DNA of 64,000 bases, taken from positions 1 through 64,000 of the forward strand of contig NZ_BMQL01000019.1 in NCBI RefSeq assembly GCF_014648095.1, in the 5' to 3' direction. Origin of the DNA: Deinococcus ruber (GTDB lineage: Bacteria > Deinococcota > Deinococci > Deinococcales > Deinococcaceae). A program made the translations under genes and the position numbers. Below the pieces are notes generated by a model. The model searched no databases. It was given only the letters and a program-made list of their open reading frames with translations, and was not told where the DNA came from. How positions within the stretch are numbered: position 1 is the first letter of the stretch; each line of letters begins with the position of its first letter. Positions 40,972-49,845 of this stretch are shown piece by piece.

Positions 40972-41352
40972 AGACGTTGAGGGAGAACTCCTCAGCGGAC
41001 GGTCTGATCGAGAACGCGACTGCACTCCTTGCAGCTGGCTAAACTTCGAGACTAGCCCTCAAGTCAGCTGTTCCTCTACCGACGGTCGGAGCGAGTCAAC
41101 ATGGACCGTGACGCACTGAGCGCGTTTTTGGTAAGCGTCAGCCATGCCGCCGCACGACGAATGGAACAGCTTCGGAGATCCATCTCTCCCTTCATAAACA
41201 CATCTCATCGATTAAGACTGGTTTTGCCCTGACAGCCCACCATTTCTGTCTGTATGATCTGTAAGTTAGATGAAAGAACTTTGAATCATCTTCCACCTCT
41301 CTCATATCCGTGTTCATCTCAAGAGCTCATTCTCATTTCTCAGAGGCCCATT
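40972..41352. other. Gene-free stretch before the large lipoprotein
   Basis: I find no gene, repeat or strong hairpin in these 381 bases. They mark the boundary between backbone operon and lipoprotein cargo. Confidence 0.45.
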
Positions 41353-44265
41353 TTGAAGACTCACCTTTCCATCTCCAGTGTCGTCGCTGCACTGCTGCTC
41401 GCTGCCTGTGGGCCGACCCCGACACCCACCCCCTCGACCCAGCCTACGCAGACCAACACGCTTGGTTCGCTCTATGAAGTCAACTTTCAGGGCGTGGGAG
41501 ATTCGGCACCCATTGTGAAAGCCCAGCGTCTGACATCTGCGCTGCATGGACAGGCGCTCATCGGAGCACCCGAAGCGCAGGTGGGGATCAGCACCGACCC
41601 GCTGTCCGTGTCCTCATTCACCAACCGGGTCACCAATATCCGCCACATCCAGGCGACCTTCCGGGTCACGAACAACAGCAGCAGCACTCTCGACAATCTG
41701 ATGTTCTTTCCCACTGTCACGGCTGACACCGACGGCGACCCGACCAACAACGCCACCCCGCCGACGATCGCAGGCACGCCCTTTCGCGCGGTGGAGTTCT
41801 TCGACGGGAGTGATGCGTCCAGCCGGGCTACGTCGCTCATCCCCGGGCATGGACAACGGTTGAATCCTTCGTCGAACGTCGTCACTGATGACCCCGATGC
41901 GAGTCCCTTCTTGACTGGCTTGGACATCAGTGCCGTCGTGCCGGTGCCGCCCACGGGCCTGAGCGCGACGGTGCAGAACAGCGGCTGGCAAGTCTCCCCC
42001 TCGCTCGCGCCCGGCCAGAGCGCCAACGTGACCTTCGCGGTCGATGAGCAGAATGTCGACCCGGCCAATCCGAAGAACGATCCGTACCGGTTCAACCTGC
42101 TGGTGTCCGCGGGGCAGGATGACCCGGCGCTGGCTGCGACAGGCAGCGCCATCAATGCCAGTAGCCTGCGCGGCACGCTGAGTGATCGAGCGACCTTCGG
42201 CGGCAAGCTCTGGTTTCGTTCGTCGCTGATGTCGACCAGCATCGGCAGCGCCGGCCAGGTGGACCTGCCGCTGACCGCCGTGCCCGCTCCGAGCGCACTG
42301 AATTCGATTCTTCAGTCAGGCTGCACGTACAACGGGCTGATTTCTGACACCAACGGTAAGTTCGCGTCGTACAGCCGCTTTTCGACACTCAGTGCTCAGG
42401 GCGATCCGGTCGCTGTGACGCGAGAGAAACTGGTCGGTGGCGCGTCCATGACAGATGCCTACGTCGCCAGGATCTATTCCGACACCCCGGAAGTGCTGAA
42501 AGGCACACTGACCTGCGGCGACGGGTACACAGAAACGTACGACATGACGCTGGTTGTCGGCTGGAATGCCGTGGAGCTCAGCGCCACCAACACGAGCACC
42601 GTCTTCAAGACGCTCGCCAGCAATGCCCGGAGCGTGTTGACGTCCACCCGCAACACCCCCGGCGTGAGCGCGCAGCTGTCCGACAGCAGCATGATCACCC
42701 TGCATCCCGGTGAGCGCGTCACCAGGAGCCTCAATGTCCTGCAGGTCGGCGCATACAGCGGCGCAGTGAACGTCTCCACCAATATCCCAGGGGTGACGAT
42801 CGAACCGTCCACCCTCACGCTCGGTGAGCTCGGCGCGCAGGCCATCCGTCCGATGGGTCTGAACGGCAGCATCCAGCCGCTCAGCCTCGGCACGCAGATC
42901 ACCTTCGTAGCCGCAGCGGACGCGCCGCTGTTCAATCCGTACAGCAACCCCAACACCGCGCTGCTCGTGCTGAAAGACACCCAGGGCAAGGTCCTGCAGC
43001 AGGTGCCGATCAGTGCGGCGGTCGTGGCGCCGGGCATTACCGCGCAGTTCGGCTACAACTACCTGACCAATACCTTCGGTCAGGGCGAGAACGCTTCCGT
43101 TCCGGTGATGCTCAACAGCATGAACAACTTCAGCGGCCCGGTCACTGTCACGCTCGGGACCCTCCCCGCCGGCATGAGTGCACCCACACAGACGGTGCAG
43201 CTGACCGCCGGCAGCAGCACCACCGTCGACATCCCGGTGAGCGTGTCTGCCGACGCCCCGCTGGGGACGTTCACGATTTCGCTGTCGACCACCCCCATCA
43301 ACGTGTTCCCGTCTGACAGCGGACTGCACACCGACATCACGATCGTCCCGCAGCGCCTGAACCTCGGGAACGTCTCGTTTTACGCGCGCATCAATCCCGG
43401 CGGTACCGGCAGCTGGATCTCCGGGCTGACGTCGCAGTACACCCCCACGACCTTCACCACCACGCTCAAGCGCTATAGCCGCAACGTCCTGCAGACCACC
43501 GCGCTGATGACCGTTCCGCTCTCCGACACCCTGGGCTACGTCAGGAATGGCAATCAGCTGCTGACCGGGATTGCTACCGGCAACACGTCCAGCGTGCGCC
43601 GCGACATTCATGACGACGGCACGTACACTGAAACCACCGTGCCCTCTAGCGTCGACGTCGACAAGACAGTGATCGATGCGCAGAACCGACTGTGGTTCAT
43701 CCGGATCGATGATTACAATCAGCCCAACGGCGGGCACCTGTACCGCACGAACGCCGACGGTACGGTCGTGAATGTCCCGATCGCCCTGCCTCTGACGATC
43801 AATTCCTCCATCCATATTTCCAACAATGGTCAGTTTGTCGGCGTGTTCGGACAATACGACACGCCGAACATCGCGGTCATCGACACGGCGTCCGAGAGCG
43901 TCACCCTGCTGCCCAATCCCAATGTGTTCACCAGCTTCAACAGCTTTGCGATCGCCAACGACGGCAGTGTATGGCTCAGCCAGCCGCACCTCAGGCACAT
44001 CAAACCGAGCGGCGAGATCGTGAACTTCAACAACATCACGTCAGAGGACATGATCGGCTTCGATCAGCAGGATCCCAACACCCTGTGGACGCACATCTCC
44101 GCTAACATCATCAAGGTGAATGTCGTTACGCAGGACACTCAGAGCGTCAACATCGGCTACTTCAACGTGAACAATATGCGCTTTTCGTTGCCGGCGGAAG
44201 GTGGGCTGGATATCCTACACACCAGTTGGGATAGCAGCGTCACGTACCTCACGCACCTGAACTGA
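41353..44265 (+). CDS. Large lipoprotein with Ig-like and propeller-like domains
   Basis: A 970-residue surface protein. TTG at 41353 begins MKTHLSISSVVAALLLAACG, a lipoprotein signal with lipobox LLAAC, followed by a proline/threonine linker as in the FG-GAP lipoprotein. Residues about 45-270 form an N-terminal beta domain related to that protein. The middle (to about 680) has Ig-like repeats (FSGPVTVTLGTLPAGMSAPT). The C-terminal 250 residues look like a streptogramin-lyase-type propeller (RLWFIRIDDYNQPNGG, DGSVWLSQPHLRHI). AGAGG lies upstream. Function unknown. Confidence 0.7.
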   Translation: MKTHLSISSVVAALLLAACGPTPTPTPSTQPTQTNTLGSLYEVNFQGVGDSAPIVKAQRLTSALHGQALIGAPEAQVGISTDPLSVSSFTNRVTNIRHIQATFRVTNNSSSTLDNLMFFPTVTADTDGDPTNNATPPTIAGTPFRAVEFFDGSDASSRATSLIPGHGQRLNPSSNVVTDDPDASPFLTGLDISAVVPVPPTGLSATVQNSGWQVSPSLAPGQSANVTFAVDEQNVDPANPKNDPYRFNLLVSAGQDDPALAATGSAINASSLRGTLSDRATFGGKLWFRSSLMSTSIGSAGQVDLPLTAVPAPSALNSILQSGCTYNGLISDTNGKFASYSRFSTLSAQGDPVAVTREKLVGGASMTDAYVARIYSDTPEVLKGTLTCGDGYTETYDMTLVVGWNAVELSATNTSTVFKTLASNARSVLTSTRNTPGVSAQLSDSSMITLHPGERVTRSLNVLQVGAYSGAVNVSTNIPGVTIEPSTLTLGELGAQAIRPMGLNGSIQPLSLGTQITFVAAADAPLFNPYSNPNTALLVLKDTQGKVLQQVPISAAVVAPGITAQFGYNYLTNTFGQGENASVPVMLNSMNNFSGPVTVTLGTLPAGMSAPTQTVQLTAGSSTTVDIPVSVSADAPLGTFTISLSTTPINVFPSDSGLHTDITIVPQRLNLGNVSFYARINPGGTGSWISGLTSQYTPTTFTTTLKRYSRNVLQTTALMTVPLSDTLGYVRNGNQLLTGIATGNTSSVRRDIHDDGTYTETTVPSSVDVDKTVIDAQNRLWFIRIDDYNQPNGGHLYRTNADGTVVNVPIALPLTINSSIHISNNGQFVGVFGQYDTPNIAVIDTASESVTLLPNPNVFTSFNSFAIANDGSVWLSQPHLRHIKPSGEIVNFNNITSEDMIGFDQQDPNTLWTHISANIIKVNVVTQDTQSVNIGYFNVNNMRFSLPAEGGLDILHTSWDSSVTYLTHLN

Positions 44266-44280
44266 CGTTCGTCCTCACGA

Positions 44281-44308
44281 CGGGTCGCCCTGCGGAAAGG
44301 GCGGCCCG
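44281..44308 (+). terminator. Terminator of the large lipoprotein gene
   Basis: CGGGTCGCCCT pairs with AGGGCGGCCCG (one G-T pair) around loop GCGGAA, 15 bases after the stop and followed by a T-rich tract. Confidence 0.7.
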
Positions 44309-44336
44309 TTCCTTCATTGCGGCCTTCAATTCGTTC

Positions 44337-44455
44337 CTATTGATACCTGCGTCATTTGGAGACACATATGTCACGACGTAACCCTGGTTAGACAGCGTGC
44401 CGGTCCGCTTGCTCTATCGCAGCAAGCCGTCACCAATTTATGCAGGTATCAATAG
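44337..44455. repeat. 14-bp inverted repeats 91 bases apart
   Basis: CTATTGATACCTGC (44337-44350) and its exact complement GCAGGTATCAATAG (44442-44455) bracket the boundary between lipoprotein cargo and the next operon. The second copy overlaps the first codons of the small gene at 44440. May be an operator pair or ends of a small mobile unit. Confidence 0.45.
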
Positions 44456-44577
44456 AAGAGCTGATGCGCTTTGACCAAGACGTGCTTGGCCCGCTGTTCC
44501 GAACCCATGGCCCGTTGCTCTCGGAGAATGGCGCCATCCAACAAGCCATCAATCGGTTCTTCGAGTGGGAGAGCTGA
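44440..44577 (+). CDS. 45-residue protein, first of rightward operon
   Basis: A short frame, MQVSIEELMRFDQDVLGPLF continuing to AINRFFEWES, whose TGA overlaps the next ATG (TGATG). Amphipathic helices; no family. No ribosome binding site is seen, so a leaderless start is possible. Confidence 0.45.
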   Translation: MQVSIEELMRFDQDVLGPLFRTHGPLLSENGAIQQAINRFFEWES

Positions 44578-44825
44578 TGCCCCGCAAATACTGCACCTGC
44601 CCTGGCTTCCAGTCCTTGGTGGACCGAAACATCATCAAATATGCCACCCACCAGATCCTCCGCAAGAAAACAGCTGAACTCGCTCAGATCGCTTATTACT
44701 TCATCGGCCCGAAGAACATTCGAGAGTACGTGATCCTGCGTTACTGCCCGGCCTGTGGCAAGCAGATCAAAGTCAATGCTCAGTTTTACGCCGATGAGGG
44801 TGTCTTTCCACCGACAGGGACGTAA
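44577..44825 (+). CDS. Small zinc-binding protein
   Basis: An 82-residue protein with YCTCPGF near the N terminus and LRYCPACGKQI near the C terminus, four cysteines suited to one zinc. GGGAGAG precedes the ATG. Function unknown. Confidence 0.55.
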   Translation: MPRKYCTCPGFQSLVDRNIIKYATHQILRKKTAELAQIAYYFIGPKNIREYVILRYCPACGKQIKVNAQFYADEGVFPPTGT

Positions 44826-44828
44826 TTC

Positions 44829-45485
44829 ATGACAACCAATCTCGCATCGACGCCCGCCAACGCCCTCTGGATGTTGGCGGATCTTCTTGAAGCCGAACAG
44901 CACATGGATGAGGTGGAAGGGGACATTCGCAGCCGCGAGCCGAAACACACTCTTCTGGATCTGCAGATGGCCACCAATCGACGCAATCAGGCGCTCAACG
45001 CCCTGAGACAGATCAACCCAAAGCTCCTACGGATGGCGGCGAATGCACCTGCTGGGCCTATCCAAGCTGTTTTTCAAGTCAATGATCTCGAAACGGCGCT
45101 TGTTGCACTGTCTGAAGCGGCCCACTCGCCGGGCACGCTCATTGGCCTGCCTGAGTGCCCTGACAGCATTGAGGACATGCTGAGCATCTGGGGCGCGTCG
45201 CACGTTCAGATCAGCAGGCTTGGCTTTGAGGACGAGTGGACGGCGGAGTATCAACACGACCGCATCACGTACACCGGCACCGGCCACAGCCCCGAGATGG
45301 CGTTGGTCGAGGCCCGAATCGACAACATCATCGCCAATCACTGCTACGCCGCCGCGCGGGACGCCCAACTCACGCCCGAGCAGATGAACGACATGCGCCG
45401 GAGCGCTTACCTCTACCACCTCCACGAAGAGCCAGAGGGTGAGTACCGGGGTGACTACGTGAAGAAGCCTGAAGGACAGTCCTGA
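44829..45485 (+). CDS. Hypothetical protein
   Basis: A 218-residue protein. The N-terminal third is helical (WMLADLLEAEQHMDEVEGDI); the C-terminal part has SPEMALVEARIDNIIANHCY, like DUF2591-type phage proteins where a sheet meets this helix, but I am not sure of the family. Stop overlaps the next start as TGATG. Confidence 0.5.
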   Translation: MTTNLASTPANALWMLADLLEAEQHMDEVEGDIRSREPKHTLLDLQMATNRRNQALNALRQINPKLLRMAANAPAGPIQAVFQVNDLETALVALSEAAHSPGTLIGLPECPDSIEDMLSIWGASHVQISRLGFEDEWTAEYQHDRITYTGTGHSPEMALVEARIDNIIANHCYAAARDAQLTPEQMNDMRRSAYLYHLHEEPEGEYRGDYVKKPEGQS

Positions 45486-45730
45486 TGGGCCTCAAGACCA
45501 AGCGCGTCGTGTTCACCTTCGACGACACCAGCCTTCGCACGCTGGAGCAGATGACCGAGGAAGGCAAATACACCAGCATGGCCGACTGCGTCCGGGAATC
45601 CCTCCAAATCACACGGGCGCTCATCACGCTGGCAGAGCATGGTTTCAGTGAGCTGCTCGTCCGGAACCCGCGCACCAACGGCGAGCGCGAGATCGTGGTG
45701 CCGCGTTTCCGGCTGCTGAGGCGAGTATGA
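45485..45730 (+). CDS. Ribbon-helix-helix-like DNA-binding protein
   Basis: An 81-residue protein. The strand KRVVFTFDDTSLRTLEQMTE and helix GKYTSMADCVRESLQITRAL match the ribbon-helix-helix pattern of plasmid and phage regulators. The C terminus is basic (FRLLRRV). Coupled to both neighbours. Confidence 0.55.
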   Translation: MGLKTKRVVFTFDDTSLRTLEQMTEEGKYTSMADCVRESLQITRALITLAEHGFSELLVRNPRTNGEREIVVPRFRLLRRV

Positions 45731-46095
45731 CCGTCAAAAAACCGGACTCCCCCCTCGGTCTCGCCCTCTTGCAGGCCGCCACGAACGAATTCCAACTCTC
45801 TGCCGTCCTGATGTACAAGGCAGGCGTGCGACCCACCGGCCCGGACCTGATTCTCAACAACAATCATTTCGCGATGCTGCGCGTGCTAGTGCGTGCTGGA
45901 TGGCTCTGTAAGACCGGGCGGGCTGCTCAATCCATGTATGCCCTGACGCCCCAGGGGCTGGATGTGCGGAGCAAGCTGCCGCCGCCGGTTCGCCCTGTTC
46001 CGCAGGCTATCTGTCGCCTGTGCGGCGGCGTTCATTACCACAAAAATGGCTGTCTGCTGGCCCGCCCCAACCACCAGCAGGTGGCAGCCACATGA
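45727..46095 (+). CDS. Winged-helix-like protein
   Basis: A 122-residue protein: NNNHFAMLRVLVRAGWLCKT with SMYALTPQGLDVRSKL forms a winged-helix-like unit; the C-terminal part has CRLCGGVHYHKNGC, three cysteines and two histidines suited to zinc. ATGA overlaps on both sides. Confidence 0.55.
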   Translation: MTVKKPDSPLGLALLQAATNEFQLSAVLMYKAGVRPTGPDLILNNNHFAMLRVLVRAGWLCKTGRAAQSMYALTPQGLDVRSKLPPPVRPVPQAICRLCGGVHYHKNGCLLARPNHQQVAAT

Positions 46096-46364
46096 CCCCG
46101 TTCTGGGCCTTTGCCTTGGCGACGGTGCTGATGTACCTGCTGTACCACCCAGTGCGGGGTGAGGCCCGCCGCTGGCGCGTCACTCAGACCATGCGGGCTG
46201 GAGAGTGGTGGTTCTTCTTTCCGCTCAGCGAGGCCAGCGGGGTTGGTTCCGGCCATCTTCACGTCACGCTGGATGCGCTGGAGGACATGGGCATCGTCGA
46301 AGCCGAGTTCGTCGGCGAACCGCCCTTCGTTCGCTGTCACTACCGGCTGAAGCCCCCGCCGTGA
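46092..46364 (+). CDS. Membrane-anchored winged-helix-like protein
   Basis: A 90-residue protein. Residues 2-15 are hydrophobic (TPFWAFALATVLMYLLY); the rest resembles a winged helix: EASGVGSGHLHVTLDALEDM and the wing FVGEPPFVRCHYRL. Coupled to both neighbours by overlap. Confidence 0.5.
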   Translation: MTPFWAFALATVLMYLLYHPVRGEARRWRVTQTMRAGEWWFFFPLSEASGVGSGHLHVTLDALEDMGIVEAEFVGEPPFVRCHYRLKPPP

Positions 46365-46609
46365 TCGTCGTTCGCATCGAGGTGCACCCCAATGGAAATG
46401 CTGAGCGTGCCCGCGAGATCGAGCGCCTCAGCATCCGCAACATCGGCGGCACCGAAGAGCACGGCGACTACCTAATCGGCCTCGGCCCGCCCGAGCATCC
46501 GCAACACGTCACCGCGACTCTTCGCCACTGGCCACGCACCCGCCGCGTGGCCAGCCTCATTCACCGGGCGCTCGTAACGCTGCTCCCAGACCTGCTGGAG
46601 GAAGCTTGA
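46361..46609 (+). CDS. Hypothetical protein
   Basis: An 82-residue protein from a GTG overlapping the previous stop: MIVVRIEVHPNGNAERAREI then GGTEEHGDYLIGLGPPEHP, a pattern shared by small phage proteins whose role is unknown, and a C-terminal helix RVASLIHRALVTLLPDLLEE. Confidence 0.55.
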   Translation: MIVVRIEVHPNGNAERAREIERLSIRNIGGTEEHGDYLIGLGPPEHPQHVTATLRHWPRTRRVASLIHRALVTLLPDLLEEA

Positions 46610-46869
46610 TGGAACCGAACGATACGCCGGATCTCGCGCCGACGCTGACGCAGGTGGCCGCCCGTCACCACCTCAGCGTCAAGGCGCTGCACCAAGAAGC
46701 CTTCTTTCACGACGACCTCGAACAGGCCGCGCAGGCGCTGCTGAGGCGGCAGCAGAGTTACCGCGACATCGCCCTCGGCATCGTGCTGGGGCTGCTGCTG
46801 GCGGCTTTCCTGATCGTGTTGGTGGCCCTTGTCCAGGACGCCCGCTGGATCAACGCCCCCCTCTGCTGA
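46609..46869 (+). CDS. Small single-span membrane protein
   Basis: An 86-residue protein. An N-terminal helical part resembles a small HTH (TLTQVAARHHLSVKALHQEA), followed by the membrane helix IALGIVLGLLLAAFLIVLVAL. Coupled by TGATG to the gene before. Confidence 0.5.
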   Translation: MEPNDTPDLAPTLTQVAARHHLSVKALHQEAFFHDDLEQAAQALLRRQQSYRDIALGIVLGLLLAAFLIVLVALVQDARWINAPLC

Positions 46870-46889
46870 GCTGAACTCCAAGGAGCTGA

Positions 46890-47579
46890 ATGACCATCAA
46901 ATTCCCCGCGTTTCCCGCCCCGATCTGTGCCCCTGATCTGCACGGCCATCCGGAATTCCTTCAGATGGTGCTTGACCGCTTCAGAGCGAGACCCATCCTG
47001 CTGCTGGGCGACTACGTTGACCGGGGGCCTGACGTGCCAGGCCTGCTGAAGATGCTGAAGCCATTGGTGGAATCCGGACGCGTCACTGCCTTGCTGGGAA
47101 ATCACGACGACTTTTTTATCCGGATCCTGCTCGACGGGCTGATCGTGACGGGCTGGGACAAGTCGTATCTCAACGCCACCCTCACGCAGTATTCCAGCCA
47201 CGCCGCAGCGGTCGAGGACGCTCTGTGGATGCGCGACCACCTGATGCAGTGGCACGTCTGGCAGCACGTGTACCTGAGCCACGCCGCCCCCCACAAGGCC
47301 TGGAATCCGGACAAAGAGATGCCCGAGCACCTGTGGGGTCGCCCGGGCGACCCGCGCTCTCCCCTGCCCGACGGCTGCACCTTCGCGGTGCATGGCCATA
47401 CGCCGACCCCACACCTGCGCGAGGACCATCAACCGCTGCCCGTGCTGCTCGATCAGGACGACGGCACCAAAGCGCTGTACCTGGACACCGGGGCCTTCGC
47501 CACCGGCGTCTTCACGGTGCTGGATCTCGCGGACATGCAGCACCACGCCTTTACGCGCGCCCAGGCGGCCACCGATTGA
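46890..47579 (+). CDS. PPP-family metallophosphatase
   Basis: A 229-residue calcineurin-like phosphoesterase of the PPP (serine/threonine phosphatase or ApaH-like) group. All metal motifs are present: DLHGH near residue 16, GDYVDRG near 40, GNHDDF near 70, the histidine in LSHAAPH and VHGHTPTPH near the end. Phage lambda and other phages carry comparable enzymes that dephosphorylate proteins or RNA ends. AAGGAG precedes the ATG. Substrate unknown. Confidence 0.88.
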   Translation: MTIKFPAFPAPICAPDLHGHPEFLQMVLDRFRARPILLLGDYVDRGPDVPGLLKMLKPLVESGRVTALLGNHDDFFIRILLDGLIVTGWDKSYLNATLTQYSSHAAAVEDALWMRDHLMQWHVWQHVYLSHAAPHKAWNPDKEMPEHLWGRPGDPRSPLPDGCTFAVHGHTPTPHLREDHQPLPVLLDQDDGTKALYLDTGAFATGVFTVLDLADMQHHAFTRAQAATD

Positions 47580-47731
47580 GCACCCAGCCCTGCCCGGCCT
47601 GTCAGGCTCCGCTGATCGTCTCCCCTGCTTACCTGCCCGGCACGGTCGTGCGCTGTGGTGACTGCCGCGCCGATCTGGTCGTGACGCCGACCGGCCTCCG
47701 CCCTCACACCCCTCCCCAGGAGCACCCATGA
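47576..47731 (+). CDS. Small zinc-ribbon protein
   Basis: A 51-residue protein from a TTG that overlaps the phosphatase stop: CPACQAPLIVSPAYLPGTVVRCGDCRADLVV in two parts gives a CxxC-x(15-20)-CxxC ribbon with the spacing and Gly/Val pattern of LysW-type zinc ribbons. It lacks the acidic C-terminal LysW tail, so a carrier role is unlikely. Confidence 0.6.
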   Translation: MSTQPCPACQAPLIVSPAYLPGTVVRCGDCRADLVVTPTGLRPHTPPQEHP

Positions 47732-48672
47732 CCCTCATCACCCCGCTGTCGGCCCGACTGCGTCAACTCGAACAGGACGTCGAACTGTCCCGCGCCCTGG
47801 AACACAAACTCGAAGAGGTCACCGAGGCCATGAGTACGCTCGCCAACACGCGGGCCGACCTGCTAGAACGTCTGGAAACACTGCGGCCCCGTAGGGACGT
47901 ATATGTCCGGGCCACTGAAGTGCTCACCGCCCTGCTCGACCCCAGCGACGTATCCTTGCAGGCAGAAACGCCAGCAGATGCCCCTGTCCTGCAACCCGTT
48001 GCGGTGGATGCGTCCAGCGAACCGGTTCTGCCCGCCCCGAACCCTGTTGCTCCCACGCCGCAGCCTGTCGAAGCCGCCGCGCCGGAGGGCCAGTTCCTGA
48101 CGGACCACATTCTTCGACACCTGCAGGGGAAACCGCCACTGAGCGCCCGGCAGATCGGGGACGCCCTGAGCGCCAACGGCACAGCCGTGCGCGGCGTGTT
48201 GAAGGTGATGGTGCTCAGCAAGGCCGTGGTGGGTGAAGGCGAGTACCCCACGCTCTACAGCCTCCCCGGTCAGGCATCGGCCCCGGTCTTCGAGCCTGCC
48301 GAGGAACCCACGCCGCCCGTCCCGCCAACCCCGGAACCCGAGCCGACGCCGGAACCAGAAGCGGCCCCTGCCGTGCCCCCTCGTCCCTCGCCCCATGCCG
48401 CCCGCGACGTGGCTAACTGCAAGGCCATTGACACCCGCCCCATCGACGCGGCTCAGCTGCCCGCCAAACCCGTGCGCCCGGTGACGCCGGAGGACGAAGC
48501 CGCCGTGATCGGTGCGCTGAAGGCCCGTGCGACCCAGCGTGGCAGTGCGTCACTCCTTAGCCGAGGCAGCCAGATGCCCGCCGACCGGGTGTTGGAGGTG
48601 CTCGCGGTCCTGGCCGAGAAGAGCCTGGTCGTGCCGCCAGAAGCAGGCCAGCACGTCTGGAGCCTCGCGTGA
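47728..48672 (+). CDS. Coiled-coil protein with two winged-helix-like domains
   Basis: A 314-residue protein. A coiled coil (residues 5-55, LRQLEQDVELSRALEHKLEE), a proline-rich linker, a first winged helix (LSARQIGDALSANGTAVRGV), a second long Pro/Glu linker, and a C-terminal winged helix (AAVIGALKARATQRGSASLL, RVLEVLAVLAEKSLVV). Probably a DNA-binding structural or regulatory protein; no family name. Confidence 0.6.
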   Translation: MTLITPLSARLRQLEQDVELSRALEHKLEEVTEAMSTLANTRADLLERLETLRPRRDVYVRATEVLTALLDPSDVSLQAETPADAPVLQPVAVDASSEPVLPAPNPVAPTPQPVEAAAPEGQFLTDHILRHLQGKPPLSARQIGDALSANGTAVRGVLKVMVLSKAVVGEGEYPTLYSLPGQASAPVFEPAEEPTPPVPPTPEPEPTPEPEAAPAVPPRPSPHAARDVANCKAIDTRPIDAAQLPAKPVRPVTPEDEAAVIGALKARATQRGSASLLSRGSQMPADRVLEVLAVLAEKSLVVPPEAGQHVWSLA

Positions 48673-49094
48673 AGAGCTACCCGAAGGCCTACCGCGCTCA
48701 GTTCGCGGAGTTCGACCCGCCCACCCACCGCTGGGCGGACCAGCGCGGCCTCACCTGTACCACGCCCCGCGCCCAGCTGATTCAGGGTCGCAATATCGTC
48801 CAGAACGCCCTGATTGCCAGCGTGCCCCGTGTGCGCCCGAAGATCTGGGTGAGCTATGAACGGATCGTGCAGTCGGGCGTGCTGCTGGACGCGCACTCGT
48901 ACCCCGTCAACATCTCGCTGATCAAGCTCCCTTCTCGGCTCTACTGGCACGTCCGGGAGCGTACCCCCGGCTGGGAAGCGATGCTGCGTCAGCGCCGCCG
49001 GGAACGAGCTGCCCGAAAGCAGGCGCAGCGGGTCGCCCTCGACGCCATTCCCCTGTTGGAATTCACCGTCACAGACTCAGGAGGTCGCTCTTGA
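48669..49094 (+). CDS. Hypothetical protein
   Basis: A 141-residue protein from a GTG overlapping the previous stop. Basic middle and C terminus (RERTPGWEAMLRQRRRERAA). Cannot be assigned to a family; coupling on both sides supports it. Confidence 0.5.
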   Translation: MKSYPKAYRAQFAEFDPPTHRWADQRGLTCTTPRAQLIQGRNIVQNALIASVPRVRPKIWVSYERIVQSGVLLDAHSYPVNISLIKLPSRLYWHVRERTPGWEAMLRQRRRERAARKQAQRVALDAIPLLEFTVTDSGGRS

Positions 49095-49459
49095 CGACGC
49101 TACCGGATCTTCGTCAGATGGCCCCCACCCTCAGCATTGAGCACCTGCTGCTGCGCGAATGCGGCAGTCAGCCCCGCGAACTCGGAGAGCTGCTGCGTCT
49201 GGCCCAGGCCCGCTACCCAGAGCATCCCGCCCTGCAGGCCCGCCTGACGCTGAGCGAAAGTGTCAAGACGCTGTGGGGCCGGGCCGTGAAGCAGAAGTAC
49301 GTGTGCCGTCACCCCAACGGCTACAGCCTGACTCGTAGCGGAGAACTCCACCTGGACTACCTCTACGAAACGCAGGTCTGGAAGCCCCATCTCAAGGCCA
49401 TCCGGCGAACCCTCGGCGAGGATGCTGCCGCCCAGGCCGAACAGGCATACCGCGCATGA
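49091..49459 (+). CDS. Winged-helix-like protein
   Basis: A 122-residue protein from a TTG coupled to the previous stop. Helices IEHLLLRECGSQPRELGELL and ESVKTLWGRAVKQKYVCRHP with strand GYSLTRSGELHLDY form a winged-helix layout like that in its neighbours. Coupled by ATGA to the next gene. Confidence 0.5.
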   Translation: MTTLPDLRQMAPTLSIEHLLLRECGSQPRELGELLRLAQARYPEHPALQARLTLSESVKTLWGRAVKQKYVCRHPNGYSLTRSGELHLDYLYETQVWKPHLKAIRRTLGEDAAAQAEQAYRA

Positions 49460-49845
49460 CCGCCGTATGCTTTTCAGAAAGCAAGCCCACGAAAACCGGT
49501 TTTCAGCTAGACTGTCTGCAGTTGACTCCGGCCACATCCCTTCCAGACACCTACAGGCTCCTGGCGGTGTTCTCTGGTATTCCGCTGGGCCCTCTCGAAG
49601 CCCTGGGCCGTGCCCGCCTCGCCACGGTCGATCAGCAGGGCCACCTGTGCTACACCCTGCACGCCCGCAACGTCCTCAGCACGTTGGTCGAGCGCCGCCA
49701 GATCCGCTGGGTCAAGTGGGACACCGACAAAGACGGAACGGTCATCCGGGCCGGATACGTGCTGTCCGGTGAGGGCGAGGCCGATCTAACGTGCTACTTC
49801 GATCTGTACGGCCCCGCCTGGCCTGCCGGTGGTCGCCCGTCGTGA
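49456..49845 (+). CDS. Winged-helix-like protein
   Basis: A 129-residue protein. PDTYRLLAVFSGIPLGPLEA, then GHLCYTLHARNVLSTLVERR and RAGYVLSGEGEADL resemble a winged helix. The gene start contains two palindromes, TGCTTTTCAGAAAGCA (49468-49483) and GAAAACCGGTTTTC (49491-49504), so the DNA here may also be a binding site. Confidence 0.5.
   Translation: MTAVCFSESKPTKTGFQLDCLQLTPATSLPDTYRLLAVFSGIPLGPLEALGRARLATVDQQGHLCYTLHARNVLSTLVERRQIRWVKWDTDKDGTVIRAGYVLSGEGEADLTCYFDLYGPAWPAGGRPS
49468..49504. repeat. Palindromes TGCTTTTCAGAAAGCA and GAAAACCGGTTTTC
   Basis: The first (49468-49483) is a relative of those at 20001 and 53693. The second (49491-49504) is a perfect 14-bp palindrome. Both lie in the first codons of the winged-helix gene. 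Confidence 0.45.

Noticed and set aside
42316..43998. 560-residue minus-strand open frame
   Set aside because: Lies opposite the large lipoprotein gene; composition rich in Arg, Gly and His is typical of an antisense shadow.
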